A DNA stretch of 34,898 nucleotides from a candidate division WS1 bacterium (lineage in GTDB: Bacteria; Armatimonadota; Zipacnadia; Zipacnadales; UBA5352). The stretch's first letter is position 1. Every line of letters starts with the position of its first letter. The DNA lies in NCBI GenBank assembly GCA_003566775.1, contig PXBW01000079.1, positions 82,635 to 117,532 on the forward strand. The letters run 5' to 3'. A program made the translations under genes and the position numbers. Below the pieces are notes generated by a model that saw only the letters and a program-made list of their open reading frames with translations, had not been told where the DNA came from and searched no databases. Positions 17,539 to 25,860 of the stretch are shown here, piece by piece.

Positions 17539-17871
17539 GCGAACCGGGCGCACAGCGGTCGGCAAATCCGATACCTGCTGCAAAATCCAGGAGTGGTCGA
17601 GACCCGCCGTCTGTGAGGGAGAACGAGGGATCGGCACGGACCTTGCTTTCGAAGCAGCCGGGCTCAGGGAGAATCTGTCGGGGAGCCGCCGCAATGTGCG
17701 GGGGCGATCGCGGGTCCCTTTCGGGCGGACGCGTCACAGCGAGACCGCACACAACTCGCCCGAGTCAAATCTTTCCATTGCAACGCCTGTGGAGGAACTT
17801 GACAACGACGGTAAGAGTCGAGTACTTTAGAAGAGGTGCCGACACGCGAGAAGACAGAGGTTCGTTGGAGC
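17539..17871. other. Intergenic region between lepB and flgF
   Basis: No convincing gene. Short frames on both strands lack ribosome sites and recognisable content. It holds the upstream side of the flgF promoter and a plus-strand promoter-like pair, TTGACA (17799-17804), 18 bases, TACTTT (17823-17828), which would transcribe antisense to lepB. No good terminator for lepB is visible. Confidence 0.4.
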
Positions 17872-18432
17872 CTAATCGTAAGCCACCGGATGAACCGGAC
17901 GTGCTCGATCGCGTGGGAGCAAGATCCGTGTGACCTTGCCAAGCACGTCGTCCACACTGACCGGCCCGTAGTCGCGACTGTCTTCGCTTCCGCTGCGATT
18001 GTCACCGAGGAGAAAGACGCCGTCTTCCGGAACTACCGCTACAGTAGCTGATCCGTCAAACAGGGCATCCTGAGGGACGTAGGGTTCTTCAAGCCAGGAG
18101 CCGTTCAGGTTCACGCGACCTCCGACGACAGCGATTCTATCGTTTTCGACCGCCAGAACACGCTTCGCATAGGCATGACCGTCGGAGAGACGGTAAACGA
18201 CGATGTCGCCGCGTTCGGGACCTGATCCATCATTATACGCATCTACTCGCAAAACGTACCAGTCGCCCACTTCCAGCGTAGGGGACATTGAACCACTGAC
18301 AACTGTCCCGAGGCGCACGACGTTAGTGAATAGATGGTAGAGCAGCAGGGCGAAGAGCACGGGGATCAGAATCCGTACCCCGATACAGAGCGCGCGATTA
18401 CGCAGTCGGCACTCTGTTGTTCGATCTGCCAT
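17872..18432 (-). CDS. lepB: Signal peptidase I (S26A family)
   Basis: A 186-residue inner-membrane protease that removes signal peptides from exported proteins. One N-terminal membrane helix (ALCIGVRILIPVLFALLLYHLF) is followed by VVSGSMSPTLEVGD, with the nucleophile Ser in S-G-S-M-x-P-T-L. The general-base Lys is in YAKRVLAVENDRI, and box E is LLGDNRSGSEDSRDYGPV. The short form with a single anchor is normal outside enterics. The frame extends upstream to 18513, but the ATG at 18432 has GGAGG 5 bases upstream and gives a standard N-terminus. It is transcribed alone from the promoter at 18513-18541. Confidence 0.93.
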   Translation of the reverse strand: MADRTTECRLRNRALCIGVRILIPVLFALLLYHLFTNVVRLGTVVSGSMSPTLEVGDWYVLRVDAYNDGSGPERGDIVVYRLSDGHAYAKRVLAVENDRIAVVGGRVNLNGSWLEEPYVPQDALFDGSATVAVVPEDGVFLLGDNRSGSEDSRDYGPVSVDDVLGKVTRILLPRDRARPVHPVAYD

Positions 18433-18512
18433 GCCCGCCTCCGTGAGAACTGTCGCGGTGCGAAGCATGGTGATACTGCGCAGGCGACAGGATTGGTTGA
18501 ACGTCTGATGCA

Positions 18513-18541
18513 AGTCTATTGCGTATTGTGAACGGAGTCAA
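18513..18541 (-). promoter_or_regulatory. sigma70-type promoter of lepB
   Basis: On the minus strand TTGACT (18541-18536), a 17-base spacer, and TAGACT (18518-18513). Predicted start near 18506, leaving a leader of about 70 bases before the lepB ATG at 18432. Confidence 0.65.
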
Positions 18542-18966
18542 TCCGGGAGAACCCTGAAAAGGTCCCGGAACCGCGGAGGAAGAATTATCAGTCCAGGTGA
18601 GACCAGTCGCAGGGGCCGGATCCGATGGCCTTGGTCGGGACATCCGCCGTATGCGATCCGACTTTCCGCCGACGAGTAGTTCATCGGATCAATGCCCCCG
18701 GAGCGTATCAGGGAAAGAATAGCGCAAAACGGCGAACCTTGCTGCGATCCAATGTGTCTCACTAAGTAGCACCGCGGGGGATAAGCCACAACCATCTCAC
18801 AGAGTTCCGGAAGTTTTTTTCGAGGCGAGAAGGTATCTCCGAACAAACGCGGAAACTAATGTCTGCGGGTTATCGCGGTGCTATCGTAGCTCATACAGGT
18901 TCAGTGCGGATCCAGATTGGCTGATACTTCTGTATCAGGGCCAGAAAGGGTTGGATTACATCTTCG
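18542..18966. other. Intergenic region upstream of the ABC locus
   Basis: About 425 bases, visibly less GC-rich than its neighbours. A small stem (TCCGGG 18542-18547 with CCCGGA 18564-18569, inner ACC/GGT) abuts the lepB promoter. A run of seven T lies at about 18813-18820 without a real stem before it. A dyad at 18921-18938 is listed separately. A 102-codon minus frame (18538-18846) has no ribosome site or familiar content and is not called. I see no clear promoter for the ABC locus. Confidence 0.4.
18921..18938 (+). promoter_or_regulatory. 18-bp dyad, possible operator or leader hairpin
   Basis: CTGATAC (18921-18927), TTCT, GTATCAG (18932-18938) is a perfect 7-bp inverted repeat 29 bases before the ATG of the first ABC-locus gene. 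It could bind a dimeric repressor or fold as an mRNA hairpin close to the ribosome site. Confidence 0.4.
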
Positions 18967-19683
18967 ATGATTAAGTCCGAACTGGCGAGAAAGATGTACA
19001 AGTCGGAGACCGACTGGGGCGAGGTCCAGCGACAGGTAACACTCTCCTGGGGGCAGGCCGGAAGCATTGCCTACCGAAACGTAACCATGCGGCTGGGTCG
19101 TGCTCTGATCACCGCCGCCGGTGTCGTGCTCGGAATAGCCTTCCTCACCTCGGTGTGGACCGCGAACGTTGCACAGGAAGGTATCATGGAGTATGAGGCC
19201 ACTAGCGCCACGGCGGTGGCGGCTGAAGAGGCTGCACTCGCTCCCGGCGCTGAGGAAGCAGAGGCGGAAGAGAGAGCGAGAGCGGCCCGGCAGGCGTGGC
19301 TCGTAATCATGTCGCTGCTGGTGTCCGCGGTCGGAATCACCAATTCGATGCTGATGTCAGTCACTGAGCGCTTCCGTGAGATAGGCACCATGAAATGCCT
19401 CGGAGCGCTCGATGAGTTTATCGTGCGCCTGTTCCTTATCGAGTCAGCAGTGCTTGGACTGCTGGGATCGCTGCTCGGCGCCCTCGTGGGCCACGGCATA
19501 ATGATGCTGGTATACATGATCAGGCAGGCAGGCGTCGCCGCAATGATGGACTGGGGCCAGATGCTGATCTACCTGGCTATCGCGCTGGCGATCGGGACCG
19601 TCCTGTCGCTCGTCGCGGCGGTGCCACCGGCAGTGCGAGCCGCACGTATGCCACCCGCAGCCGCTTTGGCCACCGAAATCTAA
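18967..19683 (+). CDS. Compact FtsX/MacB-like ABC permease
   Basis: A 238-residue inner-membrane protein. TM1 (ALITAAGVVLGIAFLTSVWTANV, about 46-68) is followed by only about 40 residues rich in Ala and Glu, where MacB/FtsX proteins carry a periplasmic domain of about 200. Three more helices follow: AWLVIMSLLVSAVGITNSMLMSV, the SAVLGLLGSLLGALVGHGIMMLVYMI region, and MLIYLAIALAIGTVLSLVAAVPP. The ATPase-contacting loop TERFREIGTMKCLGALDEF and the final PPAVRAARMPPAAAL are typical of the FtsX fold. It would pair with the ATPase encoded next, perhaps as a heterodimer with the giant permease at 20836. The ribosome site is weak (AAAGGG about 16 bases before the ATG). 49 bases separate it from the ATPase gene. 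Confidence 0.75.
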   Translation: MIKSELARKMYKSETDWGEVQRQVTLSWGQAGSIAYRNVTMRLGRALITAAGVVLGIAFLTSVWTANVAQEGIMEYEATSATAVAAEEAALAPGAEEAEAEERARAARQAWLVIMSLLVSAVGITNSMLMSVTERFREIGTMKCLGALDEFIVRLFLIESAVLGLLGSLLGALVGHGIMMLVYMIRQAGVAAMMDWGQMLIYLAIALAIGTVLSLVAAVPPAVRAARMPPAAALATEI

Positions 19684-19732
19684 CCAGTTATGACTATAGG
19701 CCGGGATCAACCGGCCGCAAGGAGAGCAGATA

Positions 19733-20647
19733 ATGGCAAGGATTGAATGCCCCGAGTGCGGACACACAGAGGAGACCACCGGTCTCGTCACGGTCTGTCC
19801 TGAGTGCAGTACCGACCTCCGCAACGTTATGGAGGAAGTCGGGCACCGGCGCGGTCGAATGCGCGAAATCGCCCACGATGATTCCATGACCACTCACGAA
19901 TTCATCGTGCGCACGAAGGACCTGCACAAGATTTATATCATGGGTGAGGTCGAGGTGCCCGCGCTGCGCGGCGTCGAGATCAACATCCGACGCGGTGAAT
20001 ACCTCTCGATCATGGGCCCCTCGGGCTCAGGAAAGAGCACTCTGTTCAACATGGTCGGCGGTCTTGACAAGCCAACCAAGGGCACTTGCTTCATCGAGGA
20101 GGTTGACATGGCCCAGCTCGACGCCTTCGAACTGGCGTGGCTGCGGTGCAGGAAGATCGGATACATCTTCCAGACATTCAACCTCATCCCGGTAATGACC
20201 GCGCTCGAGAACGTGACTCTCCCGATGATCTTCGCCGGAATGAGCAGCGACGAGATGATGGACCGGGGCGCCCTGCTGCTCGACCTTGTCGGACTGGGCG
20301 ATCGTCTCCATCATAAGCCCTTTGAGCTGTCAGGCGGTCAGCAGCAGCGTGTCGCGGTTGCGCGGGCGCTTGCAAACAACCCGGCAATCGTGCTGGCCGA
20401 CGAGCCGACCGGTAACCTTGACCTGCAGACCGGCAAGGAGATCATCGACCTCCTCAAGGAGCTTAACGAGGAGAGCGGTGTGACGATCATCTCCGCCACG
20501 CACGACCTGAAGATGATCGATGTCTCAGACCGAGTGGTTCATATCCGCGACGGAGAGGTCGAACGGGTCGAAAACCGCGCCGACCTCGACCTCGATGTCG
20601 GAACCCTCGGCAGCGACGAGAAGCCGGAACTGGATGAAGGCGAGTAA
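19733..20647 (+). CDS. LolD/MacB-type ABC ATPase with N-terminal zinc ribbon
   Basis: A 304-residue cytoplasmic ATPase. Residues 1-30 hold C-P-E-C (6-9) and C-P-E-C (22-25), a four-Cys zinc ribbon not normal for this family. The ABC domain starts near residue 54: Walker A GPSGSGKST (95-103), Q-loop FQTFNLIP with Q147, signature LSGGQQQR (199-206), Walker B IVLADEP with E224, and the switch His in ATHD (H257). The insert LPMIFAGMSSDEM before the signature is typical of LolD/MacB/FtsE-type ATPases, which drive mechanical work across the envelope rather than simple import. The acidic tail (DLDLDVGTLGSDEKPELDEGE) is an extra. The ATG at 19733 has AAGGAG nearby. It should power the two FtsX-like permeases beside it. 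Confidence 0.9.
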   Translation: MARIECPECGHTEETTGLVTVCPECSTDLRNVMEEVGHRRGRMREIAHDDSMTTHEFIVRTKDLHKIYIMGEVEVPALRGVEINIRRGEYLSIMGPSGSGKSTLFNMVGGLDKPTKGTCFIEEVDMAQLDAFELAWLRCRKIGYIFQTFNLIPVMTALENVTLPMIFAGMSSDEMMDRGALLLDLVGLGDRLHHKPFELSGGQQQRVAVARALANNPAIVLADEPTGNLDLQTGKEIIDLLKELNEESGVTIISATHDLKMIDVSDRVVHIRDGEVERVENRADLDLDVGTLGSDEKPELDEGE

Positions 20648-20835
20648 GCCCGCCTTCGTAAGCAGTAATCCGTTGGGCACAGTAAGCCGGTTCGGCGCAG
20701 GAAGCGCGGACCCGCTGATCCGATCAGTAGTCATACCGACCTGCGTCTGACTGCCGGACAGACGGATTGTCCCTCGGCAGTCGCAGGTTCATAATAGAAC
20801 GGTTGGTCATCCTCTCTCTGGAGGCGGTGAGGGAC

Positions 20836-23800
20836 GTGCTCCGTACACACAGAGCGACGTTCTGGATAGCGTCGTATGTGATTTTCTGTGGCTTGATCGC
20901 GGGTCCTGCGTTCGCGCAGGGTGGTTACGAAGAGGAGATCGTAATCGAGTCCGATACCGATTACGAACATGCCGCATCTGCGATCGATGAGCAACAGATG
21001 CGGGAACTCATTGCGGACTTTCAGGCCCTCGAATCCCGTGTGACGGGATATCCGGGGGCGGATGCCGCTGCCGAAAAGATCGTCGACCTTTTCCACGAGA
21101 TAGGCATCGAGGACGTCTGGACGGAGACCTTCCCCACGGTGGTCCCGAAGTCGCGACCTGACGCAGAAGGTCGCCCCGCCTCAATCACCGCAGGCGACGA
21201 TACCTTCGAGATGCTCCCCCTCTGGCCGAACCTTGTACGCACCCCCAAGACGCCCCCCGGAGGCATCAGGGGCAATCTGATCTACGCGGGAAGCGGCGAG
21301 CTTCGGGCCTTCAACGATCAGGAAGTCACCGAATCCATCACCATGGTCGACTTCAACTGCCAGTCCGACTGGTTCAACGGGCCACTTCTCGGTACCAGAG
21401 CCGTCATCTTCATCGAGCCGGAGGAGACCATTCGGGGTGAGGCCGAGGCGAAGTTCCTGTCGATCCCGGTGAACATCCCCCGCTACTATATCTCGCGCGA
21501 GGCCGCCGATCATCTCCTGGGGCTGCTCGCCATCGAGGACGAGCTTCAGGTCACCGTGCGGGCCGACATGCAATGGGAACAGGTTGAGGGCCAGAACATC
21601 GTTGCCCGCATCCGCGGCACCGACGAGCGACTCAGTAAGCAACAGGTCGTTATCCAGTCCTACTACGACTCGATTTCGATTACCCCTGACCTCGCACCAG
21701 GCGCAGAGAACGCCTGCTCGATCGCAGCAATGATGCAACTCGCCCGTGCTTTCCATGAGCAACCCCCCAAGAGGACAGTCCTGTTCCTCGCCACGGCCGG
21801 GCACCATCAGGCTCTAAGCGGCACAAAGCACTTCATCCGACAGTTCATCCGCGGGGCGCATGGGGAACGCCGCGTCAGGCACATGTTCAATCTGGTCAAC
21901 GACGGACTTGAAGATCTCGAAGACGCCATCGCCCGGGTCTGGGAGGATCCCGCGCATCTTGACGAGGATCTTCCGGAGCAAGAGTTGATTGAAGAGCGGA
22001 TGCGGGCCCTGAGGAGAATCGAACGGTCGGTTCGCAACGCCGGCAGACAGGCCAGTCGTCTCGAGCGTACAGTACGGGCCGCACGAAATGATGATCCCAA
22101 CCGGGGCAAGCTCTTCGAGTTTCGCCTGACCGAAGAGGAACTGGCCGAGCGCGCTGAACTGGTGGAGGAATTCGGCGCGGCGGTGCCGGACATAGAGCAG
22201 GCGATTGAGGCGACCAGGCATGCGCTCGACCAGGCGCGTGAACTGAACGGACAAGCCGACCTCGATGCCCGTAAACAGGCGCTCGAACAGGTTCGGCGGA
22301 CCGCCTACGATCTCGCCGATGCGCTGGACTTCGGAGATAAGAAGATCGCTCTGTGGTTCTCGATCGATCTCTCCAGTCACAATGACACCTTCGGGATCTT
22401 CTACAAAGGATACTTCTACAACTACCGCGAGGCCATCCAGTGGCAGTTCTCTGACATCGGCAAGAAGGCCCGTGAATACTCCGATCTGATCTCAACGGCG
22501 CTTGGTGTCCCCTCACGACTGGTCGATGGTATCAACGCCATCCAGGGTATGAGCTGGCAGACGTACATGGCCGGGCGCCTCGCGCTCGCCAGCGAAGTGG
22601 CGACGCTCTCCGGCATCCCGGGACTTGGCTTCGCCACGGTGCACGACTCGCGTCCATGGGTCGATACGCCGCTCGACCGGCTGGAACACGTGAATATGAG
22701 CAATCTGGTGGAACAGACCCGATTCCTGTCGTGTCTGCTCCTGGATCTCGTCTCGGCCGATGATCCGCGCGACCTTTACGAACTCGAACTCAATGATGAT
22801 TTCGTTGAGGTTAAGGGGCGCGGCGTTCGCTTCGATCCGGAGCAGAGCCTCTTCCCCGATGATCCGATACCCGGCGCGGTTGCAGTGGGACGCACGGGTA
22901 CCAAAACTTCCATGGGAGTGCGCAGCGAGGTCTTTGATATCGTGGGCGAGGACGGTCGCTTCCACCTGCTCGGTCTGCCGAACACCCGCGCGCGCGGCGG
23001 CGACCTCACGGTCGAGGCATACCTGCTCGATGAGGATGACGGTTCGGTGCGAATGGCACCTGACCTCGGAGTCAGTGGGGCAGAGCAGTACCCCATCGAG
23101 ATTCCAATGGATCAGGAAATCAAGCCCGCCACCGTCGTACTCTTCGACTGCCGGCCGATGGCCGTCTTCGATATGGTCGATCAGCGTTTCTTCGAGCTGC
23201 TCGAGCAGATCAATGTGTACGACACTCAGACTGAGGCGGAACCGTACCAGTATGGTTACTGTCTGCCTCTGCCTGCCGAGGAATTCACCTCCGCTTACGA
23301 GCCGGTTGCGGTGGTCTTCGCCCCGTCCGGCACTCAGGTCAAGATTACCATGGGGGCGAGCCTGCTCGGCCTGCGCTTTCTGCTCGTAAATCCCACCGAA
23401 CGCGAACCTCTCGGTGAGGGATATCTTGTAGATCGCTACCCGTCCCTCTACGCGACACCGTATCGCGTGGCCATGGACATGTGGCTGCTCAATGATCATA
23501 GAATGCAGGACCTGCAGGCACACGGGATCGCGAACGAACGGATGGAGACCTCTCACGAAGAAGCAGCCATGTACCTTAACATCGCGCAACAGTATCTGCG
23601 CGAGCGAAGGTATGACAAGTTCTTTTCCGCGGCACGCGCCGCCTGGAGCTACGAATCGCGCGCCTATCCGGAGGTCCGCGCCACTGCCGATGATGTAATC
23701 AAGGGCGTGCTCTTCTATCTCGCTCTCCTGATGCCCTTCGCGTTTTTCTCCGAGCGGCTGTTCATCGCGTCGCGTGACCTGAGAGGGCAGATCGCGGGTA

Positions 23801-25788
23801 CCGTGGGCTTCTTCATCGGTCTGTTCATACTCATCGGACTCGTCCATCCCGCCTTTGCCATTACCTTCACGCCGGCGATCATCCTGCTCGCTTTCATCAT
23901 CCTCGCGCTCACGGTGATAGTTATCGGCATCATCGTGCAGAAGTTCGAGGAACAGATGCGCGAGATGCGATGGGAGCAGACCGGCGTGCGTGAGGCGGAC
24001 GTGGGGAGGCTCTCCGCCTCCGCTGCGGCATTCAACCTCGGTATCTCCAACATGCGACGACGCAAGGTCAGGACACTTCTGACCTGCACGACACTCGTGC
24101 TCTTGACCTTCACCGTGTTGTCAACCACCTCTATTCGACAGACCGTACGCGCCAATCGGGTCGCGCTACCGCACAGCGCATCATACGAGGGTATCATGAT
24201 CCGGGACAGAACCTGGCTGCCGATCGGCGAGCCGACCGCCGCGGTCATGCGCAACGAGTTCGGCGACAGATACCCTGTTGCGCCACGTGCCTGGTACTTC
24301 TCCAGCCGTGTCGGTGAGCAGTCCTTCGTGAACGTCTCCCGCGCGGGCAACAGCTATTCCGCTACCGCGATGCTTGGCCTCACCCCCGAGGAAACTGATA
24401 TCACCGCACCGGATGTGCATCTTCGTGAAGGCGGGCGCTGGTTCACAGAGGATGACACACTGGCCTGTATCATTCCGCGTGAGATGGCTGAGCGCCTCAA
24501 CGTTCGGGACGAGGACGTAGGAAATGTGTTTGTGTCGGTCTTCGGCACACGCCTGCGAGTTCTCGGCATCCTCGACAGTGACAGATTCAGACGCGTCGAG
24601 GACCTCGATGGGGAGCAGATCACCCCGGTCGACTATCTGCTCATGCAGGAGCAGCAGGCTCAGCGCCAGACCATGGGCGCCGGTGACGGGATGAGTGAGG
24701 ACGAACTCCGCGAGTACATCCATCTCACCCCTGAGGCGGTGCTGATCGTTCCCTACAACTTCGTGATGAACGTGGGAGGGACGCTGCGATCGGTTGGGAT
24801 CGGGATCCCGGAGGCCGATGCCACACGCCAGTATCTCGAGGAACTGATGGCGCGTGTTGAACTGAACATCTACGCGGGGATCGAGGGCCGCACTTTCCTG
24901 TGCTCGGCAGTGGGTGCCACCGGAGTCCAGGGCGCAGGAGACGTGGCTATCGTGGTGCTGATCGCCGCTCTGATCGTCCTCAACACTATGCTGGGCTCGG
25001 TCTTCGAGCGAACTAATGAGATCCACATCTACAGCTCTCTGGGGCTCGCTCCGACGCACATCTCGGCATTGTTCGTTGCCGAGGCATCGGTCTACGCGGT
25101 GATGGGTGCCGTGGCGGGCTATCTGGTCGGACAGGGAGCGGCGAAGATACTGCTGGTCACCGGGGCGCTCGGAGGCCTCTATCTTAACTACTCCTCGATG
25201 GCCGCCGTGGGCAGCACTCTGGTGATCATGATAGTGGTGCTGCTCTCGGTGGCGTACCCGGCGCGCGTTGCTTCTAACATCGCAATGCCCGGGATCGAAC
25301 GGCGCTGGAGCCTGCCCGAGCCGGAAGATGACGTCATGCGCATGAACCTGCCCTTCACGGTTACGGGCGATCAGGCGCTGGGGGTCAATGTATTCCTGCT
25401 CGACTATCTTGCCGCACACGCAGACTACTCGCTGGGGAACTTCTCAACCGGCGAACTGGACCTCGAAGAGGGAGAGTTCGAGCTTGGCCTCGGCTACTCC
25501 CTGTCTGTGATGGTCTGGCTGGCCCCGTACGACCTCGGTGTGTCCGAGCATCTGACCATCGAGACCGTGCCGACTGAGGAGGAGGAGATCTACCAGATAC
25601 GCGCGGTCATGAGGCGGGAGAGTGGAGATGAAGCCTCCTGGATCCGCGTCACGCGCAACTTCATCAATCTGCTGCGCAAGCAGTATCTACTGTGGCGGAC
25701 GCTGCCCACTCCGCTCAAGGGCGAGTTCGGCGCGCGCGGGCGCGCAATCCTCGCCGGCGAGGAGGATGTGCAGAAATCGGCGGACTGA
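20836..25788 (+). CDS. Giant M28-peptidase-like/FtsX-like permease fusion
   Basis: About 1650 residues. A signal peptide or first helix (TFWIASYVIFCGLIAGPAFA) is followed by an M28-like secreted region (about residues 45-640) with a helical, charged insertion (about 360-495). Metal ligands look lost: Y-Y-D for H-Y-D, G-H-H-Q for G-E-E-x, and D-T-P-x-D for H-T-P-x-D. Next come beta-rich parts (about 650-880), three membrane helices (about 957-1034) and an FtsX-like permease: FNLGISNMRRRKVRTLLTC with TM, a MacB-like outer domain of about 250 residues, and three helices around NTMLGSVFERTNEIHIYSSLGLAP. An acidic 150-residue domain ends it. The frame opens at a TTG (20767); I prefer the GTG at 20836, which follows GGAGG by 11 bases and gives a clean signal peptide. 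It is likely the main permease of the locus. Confidence 0.75.
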   Translation: MLRTHRATFWIASYVIFCGLIAGPAFAQGGYEEEIVIESDTDYEHAASAIDEQQMRELIADFQALESRVTGYPGADAAAEKIVDLFHEIGIEDVWTETFPTVVPKSRPDAEGRPASITAGDDTFEMLPLWPNLVRTPKTPPGGIRGNLIYAGSGELRAFNDQEVTESITMVDFNCQSDWFNGPLLGTRAVIFIEPEETIRGEAEAKFLSIPVNIPRYYISREAADHLLGLLAIEDELQVTVRADMQWEQVEGQNIVARIRGTDERLSKQQVVIQSYYDSISITPDLAPGAENACSIAAMMQLARAFHEQPPKRTVLFLATAGHHQALSGTKHFIRQFIRGAHGERRVRHMFNLVNDGLEDLEDAIARVWEDPAHLDEDLPEQELIEERMRALRRIERSVRNAGRQASRLERTVRAARNDDPNRGKLFEFRLTEEELAERAELVEEFGAAVPDIEQAIEATRHALDQARELNGQADLDARKQALEQVRRTAYDLADALDFGDKKIALWFSIDLSSHNDTFGIFYKGYFYNYREAIQWQFSDIGKKAREYSDLISTALGVPSRLVDGINAIQGMSWQTYMAGRLALASEVATLSGIPGLGFATVHDSRPWVDTPLDRLEHVNMSNLVEQTRFLSCLLLDLVSADDPRDLYELELNDDFVEVKGRGVRFDPEQSLFPDDPIPGAVAVGRTGTKTSMGVRSEVFDIVGEDGRFHLLGLPNTRARGGDLTVEAYLLDEDDGSVRMAPDLGVSGAEQYPIEIPMDQEIKPATVVLFDCRPMAVFDMVDQRFFELLEQINVYDTQTEAEPYQYGYCLPLPAEEFTSAYEPVAVVFAPSGTQVKITMGASLLGLRFLLVNPTEREPLGEGYLVDRYPSLYATPYRVAMDMWLLNDHRMQDLQAHGIANERMETSHEEAAMYLNIAQQYLRERRYDKFFSAARAAWSYESRAYPEVRATADDVIKGVLFYLALLMPFAFFSERLFIASRDLRGQIAGTVGFFIGLFILIGLVHPAFAITFTPAIILLAFIILALTVIVIGIIVQKFEEQMREMRWEQTGVREADVGRLSASAAAFNLGISNMRRRKVRTLLTCTTLVLLTFTVLSTTSIRQTVRANRVALPHSASYEGIMIRDRTWLPIGEPTAAVMRNEFGDRYPVAPRAWYFSSRVGEQSFVNVSRAGNSYSATAMLGLTPEETDITAPDVHLREGGRWFTEDDTLACIIPREMAERLNVRDEDVGNVFVSVFGTRLRVLGILDSDRFRRVEDLDGEQITPVDYLLMQEQQAQRQTMGAGDGMSEDELREYIHLTPEAVLIVPYNFVMNVGGTLRSVGIGIPEADATRQYLEELMARVELNIYAGIEGRTFLCSAVGATGVQGAGDVAIVVLIAALIVLNTMLGSVFERTNEIHIYSSLGLAPTHISALFVAEASVYAVMGAVAGYLVGQGAAKILLVTGALGGLYLNYSSMAAVGSTLVIMIVVLLSVAYPARVASNIAMPGIERRWSLPEPEDDVMRMNLPFTVTGDQALGVNVFLLDYLAAHADYSLGNFSTGELDLEEGEFELGLGYSLSVMVWLAPYDLGVSEHLTIETVPTEEEEIYQIRAVMRRESGDEASWIRVTRNFINLLRKQYLLWRTLPTPLKGEFGARGRAILAGEEDVQKSAD

Positions 25789-25860
25789 CACACCACCGCC
25801 TCTGCAGCCACGGCATAGCAGTGAACCGTATCATCCCTCTCATGTGCCCGGAGGTGTCAA

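Noticed and set aside
17613-17933. A 106-codon plus-strand frame between flgF and lepB
   Set aside because: No ribosome site, Arg/Gly/Pro-rich composition, and it overlaps the end of lepB.
18805-18822. A terminator at the run of seven T after TTCCGGAA
   Set aside because: The stem is only 4 bp and no gene ends nearby on the plus strand.
18538-18846. A 102-codon minus-strand frame upstream of lepB
   Set aside because: No ribosome site, no recognisable motif, and it overlaps the lepB -35 element.
22513-25419. Two long minus-strand frames (444 and 412 codons) opposite the giant permease gene
   Set aside because: Shadows typical of GC-rich genes; the plus frame has signal peptide, membrane helices and FtsX motifs throughout.
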